Assembly: GCA_032622095.1 (NCBI GenBank) | Contig: CP136065.1 | Coordinates: 245,767,474-245,831,473, forward strand | DNA: 64,000 bases | From: Siphonodentalium dalli | Lineage: Eukaryota; Mollusca; Scaphopoda; Gadilida; Siphonodentaliidae | Reading direction: 5' to 3' | Part shown: piece by piece, positions 32,158 through 45,314 of the stretch | Layout of the letters: each line of letters opens with the position of its first letter | Numbering within the stretch: position 1 is the first letter of the stretch | The notes under the pieces: model-generated | The model's database searches: none | Told to the model about the DNA's origin: nothing | The model's input: only the letters and a program-made list of their open reading frames with translations | Made by a program: the position numbers and the translations under genes

Positions 32158-32746
32158 AGGGGTACTGTACGCCAAATGTTGTTGTTGGTTTCTATAGTCT
32201 CCGAGTCGGAGAATAAGGTAAAAAAATTTCCATTATTTGAAAGTCTGTTGAGTACGAAGTCATGTTACGGATGACAAATTTATAATTACCGGAATGCAAA
32301 AATACAAATTGTCGTTGTCGAGTAATTTTTGTAAAGTTTTCAACCAAATGAATCAAATAAAAGTTATATTATATGCATACTAGTCCCATATAATCATTTA
32401 AGTTATTGTATCGTCGCTAGTCAGTGAGTGGCTTGAGTGTTCTCCCCGTATCATCATAATATTTTAAGCGATCGTGTGTGCGATCGGTTTAACAATCCAG
32501 TATCCCTCAATTACTGTTTTTGATTACGGTAATTCGTAATTTAATTGACGCCATTTTATGGCTCCAGTCATAAATTCAATTTATATCAAATTATTCACTT
32601 TTAAATTATTAAATTTTAAGGTAGCCTATTAACCTGAGCGTTTACAGAATACATCTTCGACTCCAATTACTTATGTTTCTATATATTATCGATATTAGAT
32701 CGTTGTTGTCACCGAAAATTTAATGAAAATGGCGTACAGTACCCCT
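32158..32746. mobile_element. 589-bp TTAA MITE
   Basis: Ends AGGGGTACTGTACGCCA and its complement TGGCGTACAGTACCCCT, flanked by TTAA on both sides (32154-32157, 32747-32750). The other version has a single TTAA at 61224-61227 with the same surroundings, which proves the ends. It differs in sequence from the piggyBac-like MITE elsewhere in the window. No coding sequence. Confidence 0.88.
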
Positions 32747-33229
32747 TTAAATAAAACCCCTTTGGAAGGAGGGTGAATATATATGTTGCAATACCTGGGT
32801 GCTTTAATTTGCCTCAGATTAAACCGAGGTCTCAAATTCATATATATAACATCATGGACAATGAGTTTTGAGGGAATAGTTTATAAAGAAAATGGAGAAA
32901 TATTTAGCAAAAAAAAAAGAGAGATATTATCATAATATATCAAACTTAAATTTGATAATATCCTGTTAATTTCTATTGAACAGGATATAAGTTGTTCTAG
33001 ATGTGCTCCACTCAATAATGATCCAATTGATGGATATCGATGAACATGATACGGGTTCAATTAACTGCGTATCACATTGGTGATCTGAAGGCAGGTATGG
33101 TCAAGAAGTTTTCTATAGCAGAATAGAACAGGGCAGAATACTCTGTCTAAATGTGCACCAATTTTCCATACAAAAATAAGGGTGGTCAAATGTATGTGCA
33201 TATGTACAAAATATTTTCTCACACACAGG

Positions 33230-33268
33230 CCCTGATGAAGGATGATGTTAATTAGAAACTAGTAGACC
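33230..33268 (+). ncRNA. Possible relic of a hammerhead-type motif
   Basis: CCCTGATGAAGGATGATG then TTAGAAACTAG contains CTGATGA and GAAA in hammerhead order, but the stem between them does not pair well. The second version reads TAAA instead of GAAA (about 61715-61740). Possibly a decayed PLE leader, or chance. Confidence 0.15.
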
Positions 33269-33416
33269 CTTTTTGCAAGTGATTATCCGTTTCCGGAGTT
33301 TCTCCTTAAAGCCTAGGAGCTTTTCTCTCTTTATTATAGAAAACATTCATATTCGCATCCACTTTAAATTGTATAAAAACACAAGATAAAACAATCACTC
33401 TCTTGATTCATTTCTT

Positions 33417-33884
33417 GCAATCCGATTTAACGCTCCTAAATTACTATTTCTTTGGCATCGGGGGTAAACAAAATATTTGATTCGAGTCGACGAACCCACA
33501 CATCATGCAAAGTCAGCGTGATCAGATATCGATTTTTGAAGTTTGTTATTTCAATTTGTGGCCCAGAAACAAGCCGTCAAATGGATTGTTTCGGTCAAAA
33601 TTACGGATGAAGATGGATAACTCTAAAAACAAGTGGTAATACGGCAAAATTTTCGTGAATACTCAAGTGATAATACGGCCATATTTCGTTGAACAAAATG
33701 TTTATAAATAACACGTTTTGAGAAATTTGATACCATATAGTTGACAGTGGTTATCATTATTTTGTTGCAATTAATCGATTCTGATAACTAAAGCGTATTT
33801 TGAAGAAATGTTGTTGTTGTTGTTGCTGTTGTTGTTGTTGTCTCTTTATGATATGGTGACCCTCTGATCGGATTGAGTACCTTT
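33417..33884. mobile_element. MITE of the GATTCGAGTCGAGG family, copy 3
   Basis: The left end has lost the first bases of the family terminus (starts TGCAATCCGATTTAACG); the right end is GATCGGATTGAGTACCTTTA. A TGT microsatellite lies at 33809-33840. The matching copy at 62125-62597 keeps both termini. Confidence 0.8.
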
Positions 33885-35006
33885 AAAAATCCGCCGAAAA
33901 ATGTTTCAGTTATCACTTCCGACAGACGGATGTATGCACGAAATCGGAAAAATTCTAAACCAAATTGAGCGTTTTAATTGAATTATTTGTTATCGTAGTC
34001 AACAAAACATACAGGTACATCAATAAATTCTCCCATCACATACTATGGTTTTAATAATAAAGACAATATGTCAATAAAAATTCAGGAATATGTAATAAGG
34101 TATATATACATCACTCGATTTTCTTAAATGGTTTGACTCACATATATATAATATTTAATACTTGCGTCATGGTAACTTTATAAACGCTAATTTTAAGAAA
34201 AATACTCTTTTTAGCATGCAGATATTTGCGTGTATTTATATTCCATGCACCTGCATTGCTCCACTGGTAGTCTGTGATTTGCTGTTCTAAATTTCAGTAC
34301 ATGGAAAATATAGAACCATTGAAGGTGCTATATTTGGTTCCCCGTGCATATTATTTGCAGTGTAACTCAGTAAAATTTCGCGGGCAGAGCCATTCGGTTT
34401 TCCAAGTATGGGGCATACATGCGGAAGACACATCACACATTTAAAAAACAAAATGGCTGATCAGTTGAGTTATCACCGTGCATAGGTTTTACAAAATACT
34501 TTGTCGAAAGGGCGCAATTTTCCGCGGAAAGCGCCAGCGTCGCTTTACGTAATACTATATGTAAAGTAGGGGCGTATATATATGAGAGGCCGTTTTCACA
34601 TTCATAAATAATTGGGCCTGCGAACAATTCGGCGTGAGTGCAATTCCATTACGCAATTACTTTCAACACTAATCAAACGCGCTTTTAAAAGTGAAATTGA
34701 ATTAAATGCATGTTCTTCAAGGGAATATCTAGAAATTTATTTTCTTCCCTAATTTTACATTTCCATTTTCTCGCCTTTACTCCAGGCAATCAAGTTTTAA
34801 ATATACCTAAAAAATAACATGTATTTCACGTCTGTGTTCATATGAGATGGATTGGTATACCCATCTTAAATTAAGAAATTTAATTACAATAAATTGCGCT
34901 ATTTCTCTCGAAAACAAAAACAAACAAACAAAATAGAAAAGCAAACAATACAAATAGAAGACAAAGAAAAAAACAAAACGAGCAAAACAAAAAACTAATC
35001 AAAGAA

Positions 35007-35027
35007 CAGTGGGGGGGGGGGGGGGGG
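35007..35027. repeat. Poly-G run flanked by A-rich sequence
   Basis: About 19 G in a row between AACAAA-rich tracts. The other version has a shorter run at 63755-63768. Other G or C runs occur at 24031, 31994, 60720, 61052 and 61900. Confidence 0.9.
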
Positions 35028-35296
35028 AAATCACAAACACAAAAAAAAACAAAAAAACAAAAACAAAAACAAAAACAAACAAACAGATCAATCAGTCGAG
35101 AACACGTACCCATTCCCAAACAAAACGAAACATATATAAGTCTAATCAAATTTAAACAAAATATGAAAATATATAATAAAGATAAGAAATTTAAGTGTTG
35201 AAGAAAGTAAAAGTGTTTCTTACCAAAATCACCAAGAACAAGTTAATAATATTTGGATCCATTGTCAAATTGTCACCATGATGATGAGTCGCCGCG

Positions 35297-36814
35297 ATTC
35301 TAGTTCTGAAGTCCCCGAACTGATTCCACAGAATACCAAGAGGCCACTACGTCACATAATGCCAACCAATCTAAAACGACCTTCGGGCACACGACATCGG
35401 TTTCAGCAGACGACACTTGTTAAACAGGTATTGTAACAGCGGGATTTACGAGTTGTGAAATGGCTAAACATCAGCGATCTATCCGCCTAACATAATACCA
35501 ATCAATAAACATTGATCGACTTTATTTGTCACGGATCGAAATAAATCATGTTCTACCCAAACATATAATGCAGCAAAGCGAGATATTTTATGAACAAATT
35601 CGTCCCCAGGGTCAGTTTACCTTGACCCTGAACATTCGGGAAGAATTGATCATTAACATGTATCAATCGGTTTATAGCTTACATCATTGATGGAGTTATT
35701 CTGGTTTGAGTTTGATTGCCAAAGTTTTAGTATGCATGATGGGCAGATGTTGCAACACGGAAGCCATTGATAAAAAAAATGATACCTGGATGTGCTGACT
35801 GGTCTTGGGAACAACTTATTCAAACTTTAAAGTACCCCTTTAAAGATACAGGTGGCGTTGGCGGTGGGTTTTTTGTTAAAATATCCACCTCCGTCAAAAA
35901 CCGCCATAAACAGAAAGAATAGTAAAATATAGACATACTTTGTTCTTATACCAATCAGAAATATGGCATAAACAGTATGTTATTGTCAAATGTTTTTCCT
36001 TTGTTATGTAAACAAAGGCAAAAAACGTTACAGAACCTGGCTTTTGTTTAGATCCTGATATGGTAAACATAAAGAGCGTTATTTGTTACTGTTTCGTGTT
36101 TACGTACACCATCGTACGTCTTGATGACAATATACTATTCACGCGCTGATTATGTTTGGCATATGAACAAAACTATATATATTTTAATATTCCTGTTGAT
36201 GGCGATTTGAACAAATATGGATATTTCTGCAACGAACGCCGCCCGTGCCTTTAAGTCTGCTAATCTGGGAGATTTTAGGGAATTTTATATATGATGTTCC
36301 ACAGATAAATCTGCATATGTTGATACCAAAATCGCATCGCTGTCAATTTCTTCCATGCATCTCGTTTCTGCTGAAAATTCTGTACGTGTGTCTTCTCTAT
36401 GGGAAGACTCATATTGTGCTATATACACCAGAAATAGACATACAATTTTACAACTATAGTGAATGCAATGGCGTATATATAAAGCTAACAAAACCTTATC
36501 CAAAAAATCAAATGAATCCAAATATACAGTTGGCCAGGACAAACTTGAAGGCATAGTCAGCCAGGGACACAGGGTTAAAACGAAATTTACCACCATAACA
36601 GAGGTCTTCTGCAATTTAAGGAGGCGTCCCATTCGTGGATTTTCTAAAATATCAATTTCAAACTATAAAATTGAAGGAGGAAATCAGTATCCTCTATAAC
36701 CAATGTATGCCGAAGTACTAATGCAACACCTGTTTACCCTCACAACGGAGAGACATGTTCTAATTATTTAGAGTTAGATCGATATAGAGTTTAACAAGAA
36801 ATACTTGCAAAATA
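35297..36814. other. No supported gene
   Basis: AT-rich unique sequence. A stretch at 36213-36700 has fairly long open frames on both strands (for example CNGVYIKLTKPYPKNQMNPN on +), but no domain, start context or splice sites that convince me. I leave it unassigned. Confidence 0.4.
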
Positions 36815-36985
36815 TTCACATCATATAATGTCGAAACCACATCATATAATGTCGAAGCCATCTCATATATATAATGACGAAATCACATCATATAATGTCG
36901 AAACCACATCGTATAATGGAGAAATCACCTTTTATAATGAAGAAACCACCTCATATAATGATGAACTGACTTAATATAATGTTGA
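36815..36985. repeat. About 19-bp tandem repeat (CATATAATGTCGAAACCA)n
   Basis: Eight to nine units of CATCATATAATGTCGAAAC with variants (TGGAGAAATC, TGATGAACTG). A shorter stretch with CATAATGATGAAACCGCAT units follows at about 37088-37165. The sequence between is unique. Confidence 0.85.
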
Positions 36986-38009
36986 TAACATAATGTTGTA
37001 TTGTAATATATGTATAGTTGTATAGTATGTAACACCAAACTGTAATATATTCACTAATGCTCTCCGACAAGGGAGGTCAATAAAGTATATCACATAATGA
37101 TGAAACCGCATCATATAATGATGACATAACTTCAAATAACTGAGAACTCACTTCATATAATTGCGACAAGGACACATAAGGCATCTGTGGCGTTCCATAG
37201 ATGATGGTGTGCATGGTGGTGATGATGAATGGTATGACTGATCATGACGATGTTGTTGTTGTTGTTGTTGTTGCTCTTGTTGATGAAAACTGGTAGATGA
37301 TGATCATAACGGTAGTGCGTGCATGTCCACGGGCAATTTGTTGAATTTTGAATTTGTTTAATCTCAATAAAACCGTGAATATACATATATACAGTATTTG
37401 AGATAAATATGAAATATATATGTATGTATGTGAAATTAATATATACAAGTGATCAATAAAATGACATACAAGGAACACAAACCAATTCTCGCCATTAACA
37501 TCGACATTTATTGTCATGTATTCGCTCTATATGTTCGGTTGGTTCTGAAATTTCTTTGTATATTTGTATATTTGTTGTTACACGACATACACAAACTATT
37601 GAGACTAACGAGCCATTAAAATGCACAATCGATGTTCATCTGTGGCGTGGGACCGTGGGAATCAGTATTGCACAATGCGCTTTTAGCTGCTTTTGCAATT
37701 TTGTTTGTTAATTGTCAACATTTACCCTGTACAGGGCGACGAGAGCCAGTCTAACATTGAAGTGCTGGGGGACGAGAGCCAGTCTAACACGTGTTCACCC
37801 CGAACTAGTATCTCTGTTCAGTTAGTTCTCAGTCTGCTGAGTAGAAAGGGGTCACTGTAATCCCAAGTTTAGCTTTATAACCAAGTCTCACCTCCTGTTC
37901 TTTCAAATATTCATCGAGTTGGTTCTTGATATGTATCGCGTTGACTACCCCTTCTGCTGGTTCCATAGCTCTACAACTCTCTTTTGTATGTGTTTATTTT
38001 TCAATTAAT

Positions 38010-38250
38010 GATATATTATGTTATATTATATTATATTATATTATCTGTTTTATAACCAAACAAATACGAATATTATGTTATGTTATATTATATTATATTA
38101 TATTATGGGTTTATAACCAAACAAATACGAATATTATGTTATGTTATATTATATTATATTATATTATGGGTTTATAACCAAACAAATACGAATATTATGT
38201 TATGTTATATTATATTACATTATGGGTTTTATAACCAAACAAATACGATA
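38010..38250. repeat. About 60-bp minisatellite, 4 copies
   Basis: Each unit is a (TTATA)n tract followed by GGGTTTATAACCAAACAAAT and ACGAATA. The internal TTATA tract varies in length. Confidence 0.93.
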
Positions 38251-38504
38251 GAAATGCACAGCACACGTTAGATAGTAATGAGCGATTGATACTTCAAAAA
38301 AAAAATAAGTACAGTGCACACATCCCTATACATATCGCTATATCCGGATATGAAGACCGTCGGTTTTCGCACTAACGGTATTTCATGTTGGAAAACCTAG
38401 GGGTCTTAGTTCTTTCGTTCTTAGTTTATTTTTCACCGTGTGATGTTTCTGCCGATGGCCAAGACAGATTACCTCTGCTGCGAGACATGGTGCATGTTGT
38501 TGCT

Positions 38505-38640
38505 GTTGTGTTTGTTGTTGCTGTTTCTACTGATGCTGTTATTATGGTATTGGTGGGGATGGTGGTGGTGCACATGGTGGTGGTGGTGGTGGTGGTGGTG
38601 ATAGTGATGGTGGTGGTGTTGGTGGCGGCAGTGGTATCTG
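38505..38640. repeat. GTT/GGT microsatellite
   Basis: TGTTGTTGCTG grading into TGGTGGTGGTGG with interruptions. An open frame of V/M residues runs through it and is not considered coding. Confidence 0.9.
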
Positions 38641-38879
38641 CACTCTATGCTAATTAGAACAAGAGGTTGCACCGGTTGTGCAGGCATACACCACACGTAC
38701 GGTAGCAAATTCATGGGCAGGTATAGGAACCCAAATACTGAGGACCTCTGTCCTCTGTTAGATCACTCATTCAAATAATGGTAAAAACATCAGCCATCAG
38801 CAGAAGAGCCGGACGGGCAAAAACCATGAAAAATTGACAAACTAAGGGCCATAACTCAGGCAAAAACTATAAATATAAA

Positions 38880-39900
38880 CCTGATTTTCGCCTTAATTAG
38901 AGACAGTGTGGCAACCAACTCGTATACCAAAAGTTATTGAATCGGTTCATAGTCAATTGTTGGAGCTATCAAGCCGGAAGGAATCACAATTGGAAAAATT
39001 GACGAACGAATGGCCAAAACTCAGGCAAAATTCAAACATGGTCATTGGGTACACTTTTGAAAGCAATCTTGATGGCGAACCTCCATTTCAAATTATAGTC
39101 AGATCCAATAAACCATGGCTGAGACATCTACGCGGACGGACAAACAAAAATGACTTCCTGATAAACAAAGAATTAGGATAACCCTATAGAATGGAAAACG
39201 TGATCATCGTCCCTCTTTTGAAAGTATAGTCATGGTGGTGAATCTTCATATTAAATTTCATTCAGATCCGACAACCAAAGGATGAGATTATTATGTGCAT
39301 GGACAACAAAAACAAAACACATTCCCAGATACCCTTTTGGACTTAAACAGTCATGATGTCAAACCTCCATACCAAATTCCTTTCAGATCTGGTAACCCAT
39401 GGCTGTGATAACTGCGCGGACGGACACAAAAAAAAAAATTCAAAGATAAATAAAGAAGGATAACTCTAGAACGGTAAATATGAACATATGTCATTTGCCC
39501 CTCTTTTGAAAGCAGTTATGACAGAGAACGTCCATATACTAAATTTCATTCAGATCTGGTCCCCCATGGCTGAGATATCTGCGCCGACGGACAAAAATCC
39601 ACATTTTCAAACAAATAAAGAAGAATAGCTCTAGAACGGAACTGTGAACAATGCCATTTGTTTTACCCTGGGGCCTGTGCCAATGCATTCTCTTATATAT
39701 GCGAGTCGACCATAGGTCGCCTCGCATATAGAAGAGAATGCATTGGCTTATGCCATTTGCCGCTCTTTTGAAAGCAGTCATGCACGGTGGCGAACATGCA
39801 TACCAAATTTCATTAAATCACGATAACACAAGGCTGAGATATACGGTATGTCCGGACGGACGGACAAATGGACGACTCAACGCGGCTCGACACCACAAAT
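38880..39900. repeat. About 160-bp diverged tandem array
   Basis: Five or so units, each with ATTTCATTCAGATCTGGTAA-like sequence, CCATGGCTGAGA, GCGCGGACGGACAAA, then TAGAACGG and CTCTTTTGAAAGCAGTCATG. A piggyBac-like hairpin fragment interrupts the last unit at about 39668. GACGGAC and TGAGATATCTGC suggest an old dispersed repeat that became tandem. No coding role seen. Confidence 0.75.
39664..39751. mobile_element. piggyBac-like MITE fragment (one hairpin)
   Basis: Only GGGCCTGTGCCAATGCATTC and its hairpin remain; the TTAA termini are absent. The arms pair with one change (TATAGAAG for TATATAAG). Confidence 0.75.
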
Positions 39901-40165
39901 GGACAGACGCGGTCAATCCAGTATACCACAACCCAATTTTTCAGTATAAGATTAATGCCGACGATGCTTCGCCATGCACTATTGGTTCTGTAGATTTAAG
40001 AACCAAACGAGCAGTATATAAGTGTAGGTAATTTTGCTTCTACAAACCAAATACAAACTGTGTGAATTGTCACCCAGAACCAAATACTGGTTCTTCGTTT
40101 TGGTTTACCGGTCACTTTTGTTGTAGTGTAGGGTGTGCTAGCAACCCATGCTCATATATTATGGG

Positions 40166-40425
40166 TTAACCCTTTCATGCGGGAGCTGTACTTGTGCATC
40201 ATTAAAGATCCTGTGCCATTACATTTAGCTCATATGTGCGAGCCTCCCCATATAGGGAGCCTCGCATAGATAAGAGAATGTACTGGCTTACAAGATCAAG
40301 GTAAATTTTGTTAAACCAATGGATTCTCTTATATATAATGCGAGGCTCCCTGTGGGATACTCCAAACTCTCATATAGAAGAGAATGCATTGGCACAGGGA
40401 TTTCGCGTGGGGTGAAGGAGAATGT
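40166..40425. mobile_element. piggyBac-like MITE, diverged subfamily
   Basis: Starts TTAACCCTTTCATGCGGGAG and contains two hairpins with tips GCGAGCCTCCC...GGGAGCCTCGC instead of the GCGAGTCGACC tip of the main subfamily. The right end is not clear. Confidence 0.6.
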
Positions 40426-40460
40426 CGCTGGATTTGGTTTTATCATCCCGGGTGCTTTTC

Positions 40461-40843
40461 AAAAGTACTCGATCCGATTCGATGGTCTCCATATCATCAG
40501 ATTTCAAAAACAATGTTTTTGAAATGCCTCTATAGTATAAAATTGCCCAAAACCTGTTATTTATCAACATTTTGTGCAACGAAATTTTGCCGGTTTATCA
40601 AATATCTGACACAAAAAGGCCACTTGATTTTAGAGTTATCCATCTTCATCCGCTATTTGGTCCGATGCAGTCTTCTTATCGACTTTTACTGGGCCACTAA
40701 ATATTCCAGACGGTGAAAAATAATAGATATCTGATCACTCTGAGCTTTGATAAGTGGGTTCCTCGACTCGAATCATATATTTTTTACCTCCGAATCCAAC
40801 TAAATAGTAATTGAGGGGTGCTTAATCAGATTGAGTACCTTTA
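40461..40843. mobile_element. MITE of the GATTCGAGTCGAGG family, copy 4
   Basis: AAAAGTACTCGATCCGATTC on the left, CAGATTGAGTACCTTTAA on the right, CTCGACTCGAATCATAT core. Orientation is opposite to the copies at 33417 and 62125. Confidence 0.8.
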
Positions 40844-41689
40844 ACGAAATTCACCGTTCCATCAAGTCAGAGTGATACGTATATCACGGACAACAAAATA
40901 TTGCTGGAATAATCGAAACGATTTGTATTATAAAAAGTCATGTAACTGATATTTCCATGCAATTCCATCGTTTTGTACAACATATAGTCTGTGTTTAAAA
41001 AGAGCTGTGTTTAAAATGAGCATCGGAAAGAGATGCCGCATATTTTGAGTAAATTCAACAATATATAATAACACAAATGTAAAAGCAAATGGTTCGTTCG
41101 TGGTCTGGCAATTGTTCAGCATATTTATGATACACACATCACTGATAAGCTATTAATGGGCCATTTAAAAGCGATCGATGTACATTTTCATGCCGCCATA
41201 ATGCGTCGACTTGTTTGACGGATATACGCGGTGTCGGATTTAAATGTCGTTAATATCGCATGATATCAACCCGGCGCTGGTTTAAATGCCATTAAATTAT
41301 GCAGATGGTAAGGTTCCCGTGAGTATATATACGATCCGCGTCGACGACAAGGCCTTGATACCTTAAACGGAATAATTTCCCAGCACCATGCATTCCAAAT
41401 ATATATATATATACCCTGATTTGTTATCGATGATAGTATCTATGCATGGTCTATGCATTGTATAGATATAACATAACGTGGGACGATGCACTCTTTATAC
41501 ATGCACGTAGACTATACCGAAAAAGCAACGTGAATTTTCTCTTATATAGTTGACGTCGTCGTCAATGGCAGTGCATGTACGCGGTGCGTTTGTTTTGTAT
41601 ATTGGTTCAGTTGAGGTTTATTGTGGTTTCACTGGCTCGCTAGATCACGAAGGATCAATTGCAAGCATGTGAACCACATGCCCCTGGGG

Positions 41690-41868
41690 GGGAAATACCA
41701 GATTTGATTAGTTATCTTCGGCAACATCGGGGGGTACATGGAGATTTAATACCTGCATGGATGTCGATTTTGAACCCCGAGGCGAAGCCGAGGATTAAAA
41801 AGTCCATGTACTAAATCTGCATGTACCCCTCGATGTTGCCGGAGATAACGATTTTGTCCCCACAACAA
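41690..41868. repeat. Large imperfect palindrome
   Basis: GTTATCTTCGGCAACATCGG and GATGTTGCCGGAGATAACGA face each other across about 110 bp. Inside, TACATGGAGATTTAAT pairs with AAATCTGCATGTA, and the centre is CCCCGAGGCGAAGCCGAGG. A hairpin-forming dispersed repeat is likely; nothing coding. Confidence 0.7.
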
Positions 41869-42584
41869 TAGCCATGTCTCCTTAATTTAAGTGTGTTTTT
41901 CATAGGTTCTCCGATTAATTATCATCAATAAGAATAATTTAGTATCCGACCTACTAAGGATCTGGCGTCATGCAGGTGACGTCAAACTCGGCGTGCGAGA
42001 GCACCGTCACATTTGGTGGAAACTGGTGGAAACTGCCAGTGCAAGGGTCATCCGATATTAGATCAGATAACTAATAATATATATATATATATATCTTTAT
42101 TATCCTCCATATATGGAGATTCATATATAAATGTTTATATTATTAGAACAAACACAATTTGGTACATAACACAGTATATAACAAAAATTAAGATTACAAA
42201 CATATCTACAACACATGTCTCAATATGTATGATGAACCAACTACACATGCACATATACACACATTCATGCACTACAAACGGTAGACATTCCATTCTACAG
42301 CCATATCGTACTTACATACAGAGAAATAGCATACTCCGAGACGACCAAGCCGGAGTTGGACCCAATTCAGGGATCTCTCTCTCTCTCTCTCTCTGGAAGA
42401 CCCACAAACGCCAATGCCTTTGTGCAGTCTTGCCGACTCGGAGCCGACCGACATACAGACGACAGTCAGACAAGCAGGCATACGAGACAAACAAACAAAC
42501 GACAGACATACATACAGACTAATGTACTTACTGGTAAAACAATACACAGATACATGTGATATGAACAATTACGAACAATAACTA

Positions 42585-43126
42585 ATAATATACTACCAGT
42601 GACGAGGGTCACAAGTCCGATTTTGGAAAAAATCACACCAACTATCATACTAGTATTCCTCATAGATTCTCAAAAATCATTTATATCAGACACAATATAT
42701 TTCAATGAGTCTTATTGGCCATGACATTCCCTTTCTTTTGATGTATAATTCGATAGTATATCAAACGAAGGTAAGTCGATATATCGTATCGAAAACTAAC
42801 GAAACTTGCCAACAAAAAGCGGTCGTCAGTTTCCATGTCCGGTTAGTAATGATTATACACGATGACACCAATTAAATTATTACGATCACAATTGCCGAAA
42901 TTGCGAATTCCCGTAAGATATGTCGACTTCGCGTCAATTGACTCCGTCAAGTTATATATCAAACGAAATATAACGAAATGAAACGACATGTCTTTACTTT
43001 CCTTCGTTTGATATTATCGAATTATACATAAAAAAATAATTTTGAGAATCTATTAGGAATATGATAGATAGATGGCGTGTTTTTTTCCCAAAATCTGACT
43101 TGTGAGCCTTGTCACGGGTATAATAT
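42585..43126. mobile_element. TIR element with ~200-bp arms
   Basis: The left arm TACCAGTGACGAGGGTCACA and the right arm (complement TACCCGTGACAAGGCTCACA) extend inward through ATAGATTCTCAAAA and ATAATTCGATA.TATCAAACGAA. No protein encoded. Exact termini and target duplication are uncertain. Before it, 42077-42093 is an AT run and 42376-42394 a CT run. Confidence 0.7.
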
Positions 43127-43465
43127 CTAATGGTTATATCTGGTATTTCCTCTCAGGGGCCTGAATGTGGTGTAAACTGGTAAAAAATAATTTCATGAAC
43201 TCGTTTGTTCTGACGTTGTATGTGATGGTACAGCGATAACGGTATATTCGAGTTGTATATACATATAGCGATACGACAAACGGATGCAATGCAGTTAATT
43301 ATCATGTCCACATGTGCCGTTCTATATTTATTGCACACAGAATATTTAATATTGTAGTATAATAAATTTAGTTTAAGTTTATTTCATTTAACTGAATAAA
43401 TTGGTGAATTATAATATGTTGACTATATATATATCACAATTAAGAGTGTAGATATGTATTGAACC

Positions 43466-43670
43466 CTTTGACACCTTCTGTCTTTTTCCAAATGTATATA
43501 TCCACCCCACCCCTTGTCGCCATGCATAATTTATATATGTCTCTGTGTAAATTCCATGCTGCATCTCTATTAATAGAGTTCTATGAACCACTCTGGTATG
43601 GTATATAAATAGTTCTCGAATAATATAACGAAATTTCTCGTGTTGAAACCATTGTTATATAAACAAAATT
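43466..43670. repeat. 205-bp direct repeat, left copy
   Basis: Practically identical to 44058-44262 (one difference seen, CTATGAACC/CTGTGAACC). Copies are about 390 bp apart. Not coding. Confidence 0.93.
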
Positions 43671-44057
43671 GTTAGAATTTTGACGACAAACATCTCTAAT
43701 TGTGTACAGGTGTATAGAGAGTTCAAATAGTTTAATCTCAATTCCATTTTAAGAATATTTTTCAATGCTTGACCTTTTCCAATATTTACCGTTAAGTTTG
43801 GATATATATATTGGACTATAATTTGACTTTTATCGCCAATTCCACTGTAGGCCTAACAGTGATGTTTACATAACAATGCATGGTTTTGACATGCATGCAT
43901 ACGTATATGTGCTGTTTTTTATATAGTTTCTACTCTTCGTGTAATGGAGGTAATACATAGTGACTAATAATGAAAATGTAAACAATGTCAGTCTATTTTG
44001 TAATTCATGTTGATGATAGACTTTTTATGCATAATCCGAATTAGCGCTCCCATATTA

Positions 44058-44262
44058 CTTTGACACCTTCTGTCTTTTTCCAAATGTATATATCCACCCC
44101 ACCCCTTGTCGCCATGCATAATTTATATATGTCTCTGTGTAAATTCCATGCTGCATCTCTATTAATAGAGTTCTGTGAACCACTCTGGTATGGTATATAA
44201 ATAGTTCTCGAATAATATAACGAAATTTCTCGTGTTGAAACCATTGTTATATAAACAAAATT
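44058..44262. repeat. 205-bp direct repeat, right copy
   Basis: See 43466-43670. It abuts the start of a MITE copy at 44274. Confidence 0.93.
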
Positions 44263-44273
44263 TATATAATAAT

Positions 44274-44675
44274 AATGGCTTCGGGGGTAAACAATATTTG
44301 ATTCAAGTCGAGGAACCCATCCACCAAAGCTCAGAGTGATCATATATCGAATTTTGAAGTCTATTATTTTTCACCACCGATAATTTTATAGTTGCCCAGT
44401 AAACAGTCGACGAGAAGACGGTCTCGGAGCAAATTGCTGATGAAGATGGATAACTCTAAAATCAAGTGGCTTTTTTGTGTCAGATATTTAACAAACCGGC
44501 AAAATTTCGTATTACAAAATGTTGATAAATAATAGGTATTGGGCAATTTTATACTATAGTTGACGGTGGTTAGCATTATTTTTGGGCATTTAATCGATTC
44601 TGATAAGCGGATTTTTTTTTTTTTATTGTTGTCGTTGTTGGAATCTGATGATCTCGAATCGAATTGAGTAATTTT
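44274..44675. mobile_element. MITE of the GATTCGAGTCGAGG family, copy 5 (left end missing)
   Basis: Begins in the GGCTTCGGGGGTAAACAATA part of the family and ends CGAATTGAGTAATTTTA. Confidence 0.75.
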
Positions 44676-45314
44676 AGTACCCCATTAAACGTTAACGTTA
44701 TTGGTGGATATGGAATGAATGTGAACCTATTTATACCTCAGCATGGCGCTTTCACATGATTCTGAGTCTGAAGGAAATTTACACCATAAGACGGGACAGT
44801 AAATATTACGATTGATTTCTGGACATTGAGAGATTTGCACTGTCTTCAGTAAGCAATTATCCCGAGGGTCTGATACCAACGGAGGGGAAAAATTACAGTG
44901 GAAATCGAACCTATTTAGCGCCGCGATCCTATCTGAAGTGAATCGAAACCGGTCCTACCTGTTTATAGATGAATATTGATGGTGTTGTGACGCACACAAA
45001 TTAAATACCTGGGTATTACCTGGGATCAAATTAAACAGTTTAGGGCGAGAGGAGTGTCATTAGTGCCGCGGTCTTATTGACAGAGCCAGGTGGCTTTATA
45101 ATTCCATTGGAAGACATGGCATTCCGTCGATTCCGGGCCTTTAGCTTTTAAGAATATTATTTGTCGGAATGTTTGTTCGTAGAATAGCTTCATAGATTTT
45201 ATCTGCAATTGAGTTCCCCTGCACAAAGCGCGCGATTGCAAAACCTGACACATGTACTTATATCTGGCATATACTTCAAACTATTTTGACTACCTGTTGT
45301 TTAACCTTACTTTT

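Larger units (their letters stand above)
27260..35296. repeat. Duplicated segment, left version
   Basis: Colinear with 59624-64000. It starts at TAACATGGTCGCGATCTCG in both, and identity is very high by eye. This version alone carries the foldback element (27913-31575) and the TTAA MITE (32158-32746). The upstream portions 8994-25242 and 52837-57147 are also colinear, with unrelated sequence of 2.0 and 2.5 kb in between. Confidence 0.9.

Noticed and set aside
33230-33268. A functional hammerhead ribozyme
   Set aside because: Only CTGATGA and GAAA are present; the helix between them does not pair and the second version lacks GAAA.
36213-36700. A protein-coding exon or old gene
   Set aside because: Open frames on both strands are moderate in length, with no recognised domain and no clear splice signals.
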